This document shows positions 37,110-44,961 of a stretch of DNA of 64,000 nucleotides, one piece after another (the first letter of the stretch is position 1; each line of letters starts with the position of its first letter). The notes under the pieces were generated by a model. That model was not told the origin of the DNA. It saw only the letters and a program-made list of their open reading frames with translations, and searched no databases. A program made the position numbers and the translations under genes. The stretch comes from Brachybacterium vulturis (GTDB lineage: Bacteria > Actinomycetota > Actinomycetes > Actinomycetales > Dermabacteraceae), in assembly GCF_002407185.1 (NCBI RefSeq), contig NZ_CP023563.1, positions 3,410,001-3,474,000 on the forward strand, read 5' to 3'.

Positions 37110-38246
37110 TCAGCGCGCAGCGGCGGCGAGGGCCTGGTCGAGATCTCCCAGGAGGTCCCCGATGTCCTCGATCCCGACGCTCAGCCGCAGCAGCTCCTCG
37201 GAGATCCCCGCGGCCTGCCGCGCCTGGTCCGTCATGGCCTCATGCGTCATGGTGGCGGGGCGGCAGATCAGGGTCTCGACCCCGCCGAGGCTCACCGCAT
37301 AGGCGGGATAGCGCAGCGCCTCGAGGAAGGCGATCCGGTCCAGTCCCGCTGCCAGCTCGAAGGAGAGCACCGCGCCCGTGCCGGAGGCCTGGGAGGCGTG
37401 GATGCGGGCCTCCTCCTCGCTGTGGGAGCCGGGATACCAGACTCGGGCGATGTCGGCGCGGCCGCGCAGATGCGCGACGATCGCCTCGGCATTGGCCTGC
37501 TGCCGCTCGATCCGCAGCGGGAGGGTCTTGATCGACTGGATCAGTCGGAAGGAGTCCTGCGGGGCGAGCACCCCGCCCTGCGCCTTCTGCGCGAGCGCGA
37601 AGGCCTCGGCGAGCGCGGCGTCGTTCGTGGTGAGGGCACCGGCCAGCAGGTCCGAGTGCCCGGCGAGGTACTTGGTGGCGGACTGCACGACCACATCGGC
37701 CCCCAGCTCGAGGGGACGCTGCAGCACCGGCGACATGAAGGTGTTGTCGACGATCACCAGCGCCCCGTGGCGATGCGCGAGCTCGACGATGCGACGCAGA
37801 TCGGTGATCCGCAGCGTGGGGTTGGCGGGGGTCTCGACGAAGATCGCCCGGGTCGCGGGCGTGAAGTCCGCAGCGGTGAGAGCGCCGAGGTCATCGACGA
37901 AGCGACCGGTGATGCCGCGTCCGGGCAGCACCAGGTCCACGAAGCGGTAGGTGCCGCCGTAGACGCTCGCGGGCAGCAGCACCTCGTCGCCGACGACCAG
38001 GGTCGACAGCGCCGCCGCGGTCGCGGCCATCCCCGAGGTGAAGGCGAAGCCGTGCTCGGCGCCGTCGAGGGCGGCCAGCACCGTCTCGAGCTGGGCCCGG
38101 GTGGGGTTGGCGCCGCGCTGGTAGGCGAAGGCACCCTCCTCGCTGGCCCGGTCGAGCTCGAAGGTCGAGGAGAGGTGGACCGGCGGGACCACGGCTCCGT
38201 GCTCGAAGTCCTTCAGGGTATGCACGGCGGCGGTCTGGATGTGCAC
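37110..38246 (-). CDS. trans-sulfuration PLP enzyme (cystathionine gamma-synthase/lyase family)
   Basis: A 378-residue Cys/Met-metabolism PLP enzyme. PLP phosphate contacts are in YQRGANPTRAQLE and FTSGMAATAA, the Asp contacting the pyridine in VIVDNTFMSP, and the Schiff-base lysine in SATKYLAGHSDLLAG near residue 190. The C-terminal SLGGVETLICRPATMTHEAM, with ISEELLRLSVGIED after it, is the family signature. Cystathionine gamma-synthase, gamma-lyase and methionine gamma-lyase cannot be separated by sequence inspection alone. The GTG start has GAGGAG 6 nt upstream. It is downstream of, and may be co-transcribed with, nothing obvious; the MFS gene ends 112 nt upstream. Confidence 0.88.
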   Translation of the reverse strand: MHIQTAAVHTLKDFEHGAVVPPVHLSSTFELDRASEEGAFAYQRGANPTRAQLETVLAALDGAEHGFAFTSGMAATAAALSTLVVGDEVLLPASVYGGTYRFVDLVLPGRGITGRFVDDLGALTAADFTPATRAIFVETPANPTLRITDLRRIVELAHRHGALVIVDNTFMSPVLQRPLELGADVVVQSATKYLAGHSDLLAGALTTNDAALAEAFALAQKAQGGVLAPQDSFRLIQSIKTLPLRIERQQANAEAIVAHLRGRADIARVWYPGSHSEEEARIHASQASGTGAVLSFELAAGLDRIAFLEALRYPAYAVSLGGVETLICRPATMTHEAMTDQARQAAGISEELLRLSVGIEDIGDLLGDLDQALAAAAR

Positions 38247-38358
38247 GGCGGCTCCTCGTTCCTCGGTTCGGCCTCTCCCCGCCACAGTAGGGCTCCCCGG
38301 CGCGGATCTCCGGGGGTCCGTGACCGTTTGTGACGACGGTGCGGCCGTGCGGCGGGGC

Positions 38359-39774
38359 TCAGGACGTGGCCATCACCGGGAGCATGCCGGTGGTGGTGGG
38401 GGCGGGCTCGAGCTCGTCCCTGGACTCCGGTGCGAGGACCGGGATCGAGTCGGTGAAGGTGTCCTCGTGCTCGCGCAGCACGGCCAGGGTGCGCCGGGAC
38501 CGCAGCTGCAGCGCCACCAGGGTCGCGCCGACCAGGACGAAGCCGGTGCTCGCCAGCACGATCGCGACCACCATCGGAGCCCGGAAGCCGAGGCCGCCGG
38601 CGATCACCGCGCCGCCGAGGGCGGCACCGAGCGCATTGGCGACGTTGAAGGCGGCATGGTTCAGGGAGGCACCGAGCACCTCGGAGCGGTGCGCCACCCG
38701 GATCAGCCAGGTCTGCAGCGCGGGGCTCAGCGCCGAGCTGGCCGTGTTGACGGCGAAGAAGCCGATCAGCAGGCCGGGCAGCGAGCCGGGAGCCGCGAGG
38801 AACAGCCCCACCAGCGCGGCGATGTAGAGCGGGAAGCCCAGCAGCAGGGTGCCCCGCAGGGAGCGGTCGGTGGTGATCCCGCCGAGGATGTTGCCGAGCG
38901 TCATGCCCAGCCCGGCCGCGGCGAGCACCCACGGCACCACGCTCGCCGAGGCGCCGGAGACCTGGGTGGCGATGTCGGCGACGTAGCTGAACACGGCGAA
39001 GCCGCCGGCGAAGCCGACCGCCGCGATGGCCATGACGATCCAGAGCTGCACGCGGCGCAGGGCGAGCAGCTCGTCGACCGCGCGACGCCCCGGGACGGCG
39101 GGCTGCGGCGGCAGGGCCCAGCGCAGAGCCAGCACGGTGGCCAGGAAGATCCCGGCGATCACCAGGTAGACGGTGCGCCAGCCGGCGACCTGGCCCAGGG
39201 CGGTCATCAGCGGGACCCCGATGAGGTTCGCGACGGTCAGCCCGGACAGTGCCACGGCCACCCCCTTGCCCTGGCTGCCGGGCCCCATCAGGGAGGCGGC
39301 CAGCAGCGAGGCGACCCCGAAGTAGGCGCCGTGCGGCAGTCCCGCGAGGAAGCGGGCGGCCAGCGTGAGCTCGAAGGTGGGCATCAGTGCGGACAGCACG
39401 GTCCCGGCGGCGAGCGCGACGGCGAGCGCGGTGATCATCGAGGTCCGGCTCCAGCGCACCGACAGCAGCGCGAGCACCGGCGCGCCCACGACCACGCCGA
39501 GGGCGTAGGCGGTGATCAGCCCGCCGGCCCGGGCGATGCCCGCCTCGGGGTCGGTGGACATCTGGGGGCTCAGCAGCCCCTCCGCGATCCCGGGCAGCAG
39601 GCCCATGGTGGCGAACTCGGAGGCCCCGATGCCCACCCCGCCGAGGGCGAGGGCGAGCAGGGCGAGGGTGCGGCGACGAGCGGAGAGCTCGTGCGGGGCG
39701 GGCTGCGCGGTCCGGGCGGCGGTCGGGGTCGACTCGGGCGGCGGGGCCGGGCGGGAAGCGGCATGGAGCGTCAT
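38359..39774 (-). CDS. MFS transporter, DHA1/AraJ-like
   Basis: A 471-residue major-facilitator protein with 12 predicted helices, a ~35-residue Pro-rich N-terminal tail and a ~65-residue C-terminal tail. Motifs include GASEFATMGLLPGIAEGL in helix 1, LSVRWSRTSMITALAVAL (motif A region) and ARFLAGLPHGAYFGVASLL in helix 4, which resemble the AraJ/PbuE/CmlR group of sugar or drug exporters. Substrate unknown. It is divergent from a ROK-family regulator and its promoter contains an inverted repeat, so the two genes probably form a regulator-exporter pair. Confidence 0.88.
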   Translation of the reverse strand: MTLHAASRPAPPPESTPTAARTAQPAPHELSARRRTLALLALALGGVGIGASEFATMGLLPGIAEGLLSPQMSTDPEAGIARAGGLITAYALGVVVGAPVLALLSVRWSRTSMITALAVALAAGTVLSALMPTFELTLAARFLAGLPHGAYFGVASLLAASLMGPGSQGKGVAVALSGLTVANLIGVPLMTALGQVAGWRTVYLVIAGIFLATVLALRWALPPQPAVPGRRAVDELLALRRVQLWIVMAIAAVGFAGGFAVFSYVADIATQVSGASASVVPWVLAAAGLGMTLGNILGGITTDRSLRGTLLLGFPLYIAALVGLFLAAPGSLPGLLIGFFAVNTASSALSPALQTWLIRVAHRSEVLGASLNHAAFNVANALGAALGGAVIAGGLGFRAPMVVAIVLASTGFVLVGATLVALQLRSRRTLAVLREHEDTFTDSIPVLAPESRDELEPAPTTTGMLPVMATS

Positions 39775-39832
39775 GGGAGGTCCTCGACGATCGGAGGTGC
39801 AGGGTCAGGAGGGCGTCGTCGACCGAGGTGCC

Positions 39833-39863
39833 ACAATAAGCCAACGCTGTTGCGTTACGTCAA
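39833..39863 (-). promoter_or_regulatory. promoter of the MFS gene with an operator-like dyad in its spacer
   Basis: Reading the minus strand, TTGACG (39863-39858) is followed after 19 bp by TATTGT (39838-39833), a -35/-10 pair with a slightly long spacer. Inside the spacer lies a perfect inverted repeat AACGC-N4-GCGTT (39843-39856). A repressor on this dyad would exclude RNA polymerase; the adjacent ROK regulator is the natural candidate. Confidence 0.5.
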
Positions 39864-39954
39864 GGGGGTGCGGGAGCAGTTCCTCGTCACACGGGCTCCG
39901 GGCCGTGCCGCCCGGAACCCGCCGCGCGGCCCCAGGACCCGGTGACGTGCGAGG

Positions 39955-41064
39955 ATGAGCGCCGTGAGACCGACCGGACCGCTGGACCGCGTGGCAGGCG
40001 CCCATGACGCCGCCGTGCTCGCCGTCGCGCGGCGCGGCGAACCCGTCGCCCGCGCCGGTCTGGCCGACGCCCTGCAGGTCACGCCGCAGGCGATCTCGAA
40101 GATCCTCACCCGGCTGATCGATCGTGGGCTGATGGCCGAGAGCGGCTCCTTCTCCTCCGGGCCGGGCAAGCCCACCACCCTGTACCGGATCGTCGCCGAG
40201 TCCCGTCGGGCGATCGGTCTGCACCTGACCAGGTCCCGGCTGCACGGGGTGGTGGCGGACCTCACCGGGCAGGTGCTGGACCGCCGCAGCGTCGGGATCG
40301 ACCCCGCCCGGCCGGTGCCCGCACTGATCGCGGACCTCGCCGAGATGGCCCGGGAGCTCGCCCGCCACGGCCGCGGGGAGCTGCTCGGGGTGGGGGTCGG
40401 GATGCCGGGGCCGGTCGATCCCGTCGAGGGCGTCTACGGCGGCTCGGCCTCCTCCGCCGACGGCTGGCGGGGCGCGCCGATCCGCGCCCTGCTGCTCGAG
40501 GAGCTCGCGCTGCCGGTCCATCTCGACCACGACTCACGGGCGGCGCTGGTCGGTGAGAGCTGGTCCCAGCCCGGCCTGCTGGACAACGCCGCCCTGGTGC
40601 TCGCCGAGGAGGGGCTGGGGGCAAGCCTGCGCCTGGACGGTGCGATCGTGCGCGGTGCCCACTCGCAGGCCGGGGAGGTCGGGCACACGGTGGTGCGGAT
40701 GGACGGGCTGCCCTGTCCCTGCGGGCGCCGCGGCTGCGCCCAGGCCGAGTACCTCGCCGCCCTCGAGGCCGGCGATCAGGAGCTCGCCGCCCGGGTGCTC
40801 GCCACCGTGGTGCTGGATCTGGTGCGGCTGGTGGATGTGGACCGGGTGGTGCTCGGCGGCCGCGCCGTCTACGCGCACCACCGGGTGACGATGGAGGCGG
40901 TCCGCGCCGCGCTCGACGAGGGGCTGCGCGCCGAGGCCAGGCTCCATGTCGAGGTGCTGCTGTCCACCCGCGGCATCGACCTGATCGCCGCCGGCGCCGC
41001 CTGCCAGGTGCTCGAGCACGAGTACGGGCTGCCGACCGCGCTGGTGGGGCCCGAGACGGGCTGA
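39955..41064 (+). CDS. ROK-family transcriptional regulator
   Basis: A 369-residue NagC/XylR-type regulator. The N-terminal winged helix (~15-65) contains RAGLADALQVTPQAISKILTRLIDRGLM. The ROK domain follows with LGVGVGMPGPVDP, the metal segment GHTVVRMDGLPCPCGRRGCAQ (H and all three Cys present) and VDRVVLGGRAVY. The DxGGT phosphate loop is degraded, as expected for a regulator rather than a kinase. It is divergent from the MFS exporter and probably controls it in response to a sugar ligand that is not identifiable. Confidence 0.87.
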   Translation: MSAVRPTGPLDRVAGAHDAAVLAVARRGEPVARAGLADALQVTPQAISKILTRLIDRGLMAESGSFSSGPGKPTTLYRIVAESRRAIGLHLTRSRLHGVVADLTGQVLDRRSVGIDPARPVPALIADLAEMARELARHGRGELLGVGVGMPGPVDPVEGVYGGSASSADGWRGAPIRALLLEELALPVHLDHDSRAALVGESWSQPGLLDNAALVLAEEGLGASLRLDGAIVRGAHSQAGEVGHTVVRMDGLPCPCGRRGCAQAEYLAALEAGDQELAARVLATVVLDLVRLVDVDRVVLGGRAVYAHHRVTMEAVRAALDEGLRAEARLHVEVLLSTRGIDLIAAGAACQVLEHEYGLPTALVGPETG

Positions 41065-41066
41065 GC

Positions 41067-41163
41067 GCTCAGGCGGCCCGGTGCTCGGCCGGCCCGGTGC
41101 TCGGCCGGGGCGGTGCTCGGCCGGGGCGGTGCTCAGGCAGGGCGCGTGCTCAGGCGGGACGCG
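41067..41163. repeat. 16-bp tandem repeat between convergent genes
   Basis: Units of the form GCTCGGCCGGSSCGGT follow one another at 41067, 41083, 41099 and 41115, then degenerate 17-18-bp copies begin at 41131 and 41148. The copies start right after the ROK stop codon, and the last one includes the stop codon of the YggS gene on the other strand. The array fills the whole gap between the convergent genes. Confidence 0.8.
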
Positions 41164-41908
41164 CGCCAAAGATCGCCGAACCGACCCGGACGATGGTCGC
41201 GCCCTCCTCGACCGCGATCTCGAGGTCCCCGCTCATGCCCATCGACAGCTCGGTGAGCTCCTCGGCGCCGAGCTGCTCCCGCACGGTGTCCCGCAGCTCC
41301 CGCAGCAGGTGCAGCGAGGCGCGGACCGCCACGGCGTCGCTGGTGTTGGCCCCGATGGTCATCAGGCCGACGGGCCGCAGCACGGTGCTGGCCCGCAGCC
41401 GCTCCACGATCGGCGCGAGCGCCTCCACGGTCGGCGCGAACCCGCCCTTGGAGTCCTCCCCGGAGGTGTTGACCTGCACCAGCACGTCCCGCCGCAGTCC
41501 GGCCGTCTCGGCGCGGCGCTCGAGCGCATCGGCGATCCCCTCCCGGTCCACGCTGTGGATCGTCTCCGCGAAGGCCACCACGTCCCGGGCCTTGTTGGTC
41601 TGCAGCCGGCCGATGAAGTGGCGCGGCACGCCGTTGTCCGCCAGCAGCGCATCGGCGTGCTTGGCGATCTCCTGGGCCCGGTTCTCCCCCACCGCGACCG
41701 GGCGCTCCCGTTCGCGCAGCAGCTCGACCGCCGCGGCGATCTCCGCGGGGGCGCGGGTCTTGGTGGCCAGCAGCACGGTGATCTCGCGGCCCTCGCGGCC
41801 CACCCGGGCAGCGGCGGCGTCCATCCGCGCGAGCACCTCGTCGAGGCGGGCCGCGAGCTGCTGGCGCTGCTCGTCCGGCAGGGCGGTGTCATCGGCAGGG
41901 GAGGTCAT
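41150..41908 (-). CDS. YggS-family pyridoxal-phosphate homeostasis protein
   Basis: A 252-residue single-domain PLP-binding protein (YggS/PROSC) that buffers free PLP. The PLP lysine is in VLLATKTRAPAEIA near residue 45. GENRAQEIAKHADAL, RHFIGRLQTNKARDV, VQVNTSGEDSKGGF, LMTIGAN and SMGMSGDLEIAVEEGATIVRVGSAIFG are all family blocks; parts are quoted. The ATG at 41908 is 7 nt after CACAAT, one mismatch from a -10 box, so it may be leaderless; another ATG at 41917 is possible. No ribosome site precedes either. This gene often sits near division genes elsewhere, but not here. Confidence 0.92.
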   Translation of the reverse strand: MTSPADDTALPDEQRQQLAARLDEVLARMDAAAARVGREGREITVLLATKTRAPAEIAAAVELLRERERPVAVGENRAQEIAKHADALLADNGVPRHFIGRLQTNKARDVVAFAETIHSVDREGIADALERRAETAGLRRDVLVQVNTSGEDSKGGFAPTVEALAPIVERLRASTVLRPVGLMTIGANTSDAVAVRASLHLLRELRDTVREQLGAEELTELSMGMSGDLEIAVEEGATIVRVGSAIFGARPA

Positions 41909-42077
41909 GCCCACCATTGTGGCCGATCCGGGCCCGGTCCTGTGCGTCCCTCGCGCGCCCCGAAGGTCGAGCACGGGCTGGTCGAGTACGGGCGCCCTGG
42001 CGAGGACTACGGCAGATATGGCATACAGGTCGCTCCTGCGCCACTATCCGACGAGCCGCCGGCGCGGGTGTCCCCAG

Positions 42078-42151
42078 TGCCCCCAGTGGGACTCGAACCC
42101 ACACTGCGCCGATTTTAAGTCGGCCGCCTCTGCCGATTGGGCTATGGGGGC
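42078..42151 (-). tRNA. tRNA with UAA anticodon (Leu) but short variable loop
   Basis: Folds as a complete cloverleaf of 74 nt on the minus strand. The acceptor GCCCCCA pairs with UGGGGGC, with discriminator A and no encoded CCA. The D arm is GCC(C)AAUCGGCAGA(G)GC, a 3-bp stem very like that of E. coli tRNA-Leu. The anticodon stem GCCGA/UCGGC encloses loop CUUAAAA, so positions 34-36 read UAA for the leucine codon UUA. The T arm GUGGG-UUCGAGU-CCCAC is normal. Between the anticodon and T stems lie only five bases (GCAGU), whereas bacterial tRNA-Leu normally has a long variable arm. The gene is real by structure; the identity is by anticodon. Confidence 0.88.
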
Positions 42152-42212
42152 GAGCAGCGGAGCGGACGCACCGCAGCTTCTCACAGCGGGTCAGCCTATG
42201 CTGGAATGCATC

Positions 42213-44372
42213 ATGACCGCTGTGATCCGGTCCCTCGCGGACTCCCTGCGACGGTTCGGCGACGCCCGGCTCGAGGCCCTGCTCGTCGCCCGACCGGATC
42301 TCGCCTCGCCCCTTCCCCGCGGGATCGGCCCGCTCGCCGCCCGCGCCGGGGGCGCCACCTCCGCCCGTCGCGCCCTGGAGGCGCTGACCCTGCCCGAGCT
42401 GCACCTGGTGGAGGCCCTCGCCGTCCTGGAGGACGGCAGCTCCCCCTCGCAGCTGGCCGCCGCCGTCTCCTCGGATGCGGCGACGATCGCGCCCGCCCTC
42501 GAACGGCTGCTCACCCTCGCCGTGGTCTGGGGCGAGGACGAGCTGTCCCTGATCCGGCCGCTGCGCGACGGACTGCGCAGCCCCGCGGGACTCGCGCCGC
42601 CCGCGCCCGAGGATCCCTCGGCCGAGGAGGCGCGCCTGCGCGTGGAGCGGGCCCGGACGGAGCATCCCGAGGCGCTCGAGGCACTCGCCTGGGGGCCTGC
42701 CGCCGTCACCGGTCACGGCCGGCTCGCTCGGGATCTGCGGACCGCCGGCATCGTGGTCGGCGAGGGCGAGGAGCTGCACCTCCCCCGCCCGATCCACCTC
42801 GCCCTGCGCGACGGGCGGGTGCGCCGCACGCATGCCGCCCGGCGCCCCGCCCCGACCGGCCCCGAGCGCACCGAGCGGATCCCCGGCTCCCGCACCGCCC
42901 AGGCCGTCGAGCACGCCTTCGAGGCGCTGCGTCTGCTGAGCACCGTGCGCGGCTTCGACGAGGACCCGCCCGGGGTGCTGCGCCGCGGCGGTCTGCCGCA
43001 GCGGGATCTGCGACGTCTCGCCGAACGGGCCGGCACCACCGTGCCGGTTCTGGCGACCGTGCTGCAGTCCGCCTGGCAGGCGGGGCTGATCGGGCACGAC
43101 GGCCAGGAATGGCATCCCACGACGGACTGGGACGCCCACCGGCAGCTGCCCGCCGAGCAGCGCTGGGCCGAGCTGGTGCTGGCCTGGGCCCGCGGCCACC
43201 ACCTGGCCGCGGTGGTCGGCACCCCGGACTCCTCCGGCACCGGGCGCTCCCTGCTCTCCGATCTCACCCGCCGCGACGGGGTGCGCACCCGGCGCGGCAG
43301 CCTGCTGCAGGTGCTGCGCACCTCCCCCACCGTCGACGCGACCGAGGACTCCCTCGCCGCCGCGCTCGCCTGGGCGTTCCCGCTGGTCCCCGCCGAGGTG
43401 ATCCGGGAGGAGACCGCTGCCCTGCTGACCGAGGGCGAGGTGCTCGGCGTGCTCGACGGCGGAGCCCTCACCGTGCTCGGTCAGGAGCTGGTCCTCGCCC
43501 TGGACGAGGAGATCACCCGCGCCGATGACCGGCTCGCGGCCGCGCTCCGGGAGGCCGCCCCGCCGCCGGTGGCGGAGGTGCTGCTGGACGCCGATCTCAC
43601 CGTCGTGGTCCCGGGCCGGCCCGCCGAGTCCCTGCTGCCGCTGCTGGACTGGACGGAGATGGTCTCGCGCGGCGGGGCGCTCACCCTGCGCTTCACCACG
43701 TCCTCCGTCCGTCGTGCGCTCGCGGACGGCCGCGACGGCGAGGCGCTGCTGGCGCTGCTGGCGGAGGTCTCCCGCTCCCCCGTCCCGCAGTCGCTGACCT
43801 ACCTGCTGCGCGATGAGCAGCGGCGCCACGGCCGGGTCCAGGTCTCCCGGGCCACCACCGTGCTCACCGCGGAGGCGGAGGTGCTCGATCTGCTGCAGGT
43901 CGCGCCCGAGGCCGCCGCCCTCGGGCTGCACCGCCTCGCCCCCACGGTCGCCGTCACCCTCTCGGATCCCGGTTTCGCGCTGCAGGTGTCCCGTCAGGCG
44001 GGCCTGTCCCCGCAGGCCGTGGGGCCCGACGGCCGTCCTGTGGCGGAGGAGCTGACCCATTCCCTCCGCGGTGGTCCCGTGGAACCTGATCTGGTCACCA
44101 TCGAGGGACCCGAGCTGCGGGTCCCCGCCGCCGAGGCGGTCGCCCGCCTCCGCGCGGCGGAGGAGGGCGGCGTCGACCTCTCCGTCACCGATCGCCTGCT
44201 GGACGCCATCGCCCGCAGCGACGAGATCCCCCTCGGCATCGTCGACGGGCGCGGCGGAGTGGTGGTGAAGCACGCCCGGCCGCTCTCCCTCGAGGGAGGG
44301 AGGCTGCGGGCCCGCGACGCCGGACGCGACGAGGAGTTCACGGTGCTGGTGCACCGGGTGACGCTCGGCTGA
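42213..44372 (+). CDS. helicase-associated (XPB/Ssl2-like N-domain) protein
   Basis: A 719-residue protein with no Walker motifs. The C-terminal part (~490-640) matches the XPB/Ssl2 helicase-associated domain (ADLTVVVPGRPAESLLPLLDW, then SRATTVLTAEAEVLDLLQVAPEA), and the first ~200 residues are winged-helix-like. Actinobacterial genomes commonly carry this protein near an XPB-type helicase, as here (46679). A DNA-repair or nucleic-acid role is plausible but not shown. I use the ATG at 42213, 10 nt after TATGCT (42197-42202) and with no ribosome site; another in-frame ATG (42198) overlaps that box. The promoter region is shared with the tRNA gene. Confidence 0.85.
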   Translation: MTAVIRSLADSLRRFGDARLEALLVARPDLASPLPRGIGPLAARAGGATSARRALEALTLPELHLVEALAVLEDGSSPSQLAAAVSSDAATIAPALERLLTLAVVWGEDELSLIRPLRDGLRSPAGLAPPAPEDPSAEEARLRVERARTEHPEALEALAWGPAAVTGHGRLARDLRTAGIVVGEGEELHLPRPIHLALRDGRVRRTHAARRPAPTGPERTERIPGSRTAQAVEHAFEALRLLSTVRGFDEDPPGVLRRGGLPQRDLRRLAERAGTTVPVLATVLQSAWQAGLIGHDGQEWHPTTDWDAHRQLPAEQRWAELVLAWARGHHLAAVVGTPDSSGTGRSLLSDLTRRDGVRTRRGSLLQVLRTSPTVDATEDSLAAALAWAFPLVPAEVIREETAALLTEGEVLGVLDGGALTVLGQELVLALDEEITRADDRLAAALREAAPPPVAEVLLDADLTVVVPGRPAESLLPLLDWTEMVSRGGALTLRFTTSSVRRALADGRDGEALLALLAEVSRSPVPQSLTYLLRDEQRRHGRVQVSRATTVLTAEAEVLDLLQVAPEAAALGLHRLAPTVAVTLSDPGFALQVSRQAGLSPQAVGPDGRPVAEELTHSLRGGPVEPDLVTIEGPELRVPAAEAVARLRAAEEGGVDLSVTDRLLDAIARSDEIPLGIVDGRGGVVVKHARPLSLEGGRLRARDAGRDEEFTVLVHRVTLG

Positions 44373-44399
44373 CACATCACCTCAGGTGACAGACACGCC

Positions 44400-44417
44400 A
44401 TGGGGAGTCCTCCCCAT
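44400..44417 (+). promoter_or_regulatory. 18-bp palindrome upstream of a small membrane-protein gene
   Basis: ATGGGGAG (44400-44407), two bases, then CTCCCCAT (44410-44417) form a perfect dyad 28 nt after the preceding stop. It could be a short hairpin ending the helicase-associated gene or a binding site; a possible -10 TAGTAT for the next gene is at 44440-44445. Confidence 0.4.
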
Positions 44418-44539
44418 AGCAGGGACCCCCTGGCCCACGTAGTATTTCGCACGCCAGGACCGGACGTACGCGAACACCCGACCTGGGACCGGGGCACCAC
44501 CGCGCCCGGAGAACGATCATCAGGAAGAAGGGGATTCCC

Positions 44540-44809
44540 ATGACCGCACCCATCTCGGGCCACGACGTCGAGAAGCTCAAGAAGAACGCTCTCATCGCGA
44601 CCATCGTCGGTTTCGTCTGCGGCGGCGCCATCCCGGGCGTCCTCGGGCTGCTCGGCTATCTCAAGGCGGACCAGGAGCCGGAGACCGCGAAGAAGTTCAC
44701 CAAGTGGGCGTGGATCGCCTTCGCGATCATGTGGGTCCTCGCGATCATCTTCATCGTGATCTACGTCGTGTTCATCGTCGCCATGGTCAACAGCGGCAGC
44801 ACGTACTGA
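44540..44809 (+). CDS. small two-helix membrane protein
   Basis: An 89-residue protein with two hydrophobic segments: ATIVGFVCGGAIPGVLGLLGYL (~20-41) and a longer WAWIAFAIMWVLAIIFIVIYVVFIVAMV (~56-83, partly quoted). Between them is a charged loop DQEPETAKKFTK. The layout recalls small CD225/DUF4190-type proteins, but I cannot assign a family. AAGAAGGGG precedes the ATG. A strong palindrome follows the stop, so it is probably monocistronic. Confidence 0.8.
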   Translation: MTAPISGHDVEKLKKNALIATIVGFVCGGAIPGVLGLLGYLKADQEPETAKKFTKWAWIAFAIMWVLAIIFIVIYVVFIVAMVNSGSTY

Positions 44810-44832
44810 CCGTCGGCGGGTCGCCCCGCCGC

Positions 44833-44880
44833 AGCACGACGCAGGCCCCGGATCAGCTGATCCGGGGCCTGCGTCGTGCT
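44833..44880. terminator. perfect 48-bp palindrome, probable bidirectional terminator
   Basis: Bases 44833-44855 are the exact reverse complement of 44858-44880, with GC at the centre, so all 48 bp are self-complementary. It starts 24 nt after the small membrane-protein stop and lies 72 nt past the convergent gnd stop. A stem of this strength would stop transcription from both sides. Confidence 0.75.
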
Positions 44881-44883
44881 CAG

Positions 44884-44961
44884 AGCACGTCGATCAGTCC
44901 TGCGTGAGTCCGACTGATCTCCTACCGTTTCGCACGCTCACAGCACGTCGATCAGTCCTGC
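44884..44961. repeat. 20-bp direct repeats at the 3' end of gnd
   Basis: The sequence AGCACGTCGATCAGTCCTGC occurs at 44884-44903 and again at 44942-44961. The second copy contains the gnd stop codon and the last gnd codons. The 58-bp period suggests a small duplication of the gene's 3' end whose inner part has since diverged. Confidence 0.75.

Noticed and set aside
38247..38358. SAM riboswitch or T-box leader for the trans-sulfuration enzyme
   Set aside because: The gap is too short and no matching stems or conserved blocks are visible.
41965..41994. Two 15-bp near-identical units (GGTCGAGCACGGGCT-like) between the YggS gene and the tRNA
   Set aside because: Only two copies with two mismatches; too little to call a repeat family or regulatory site.
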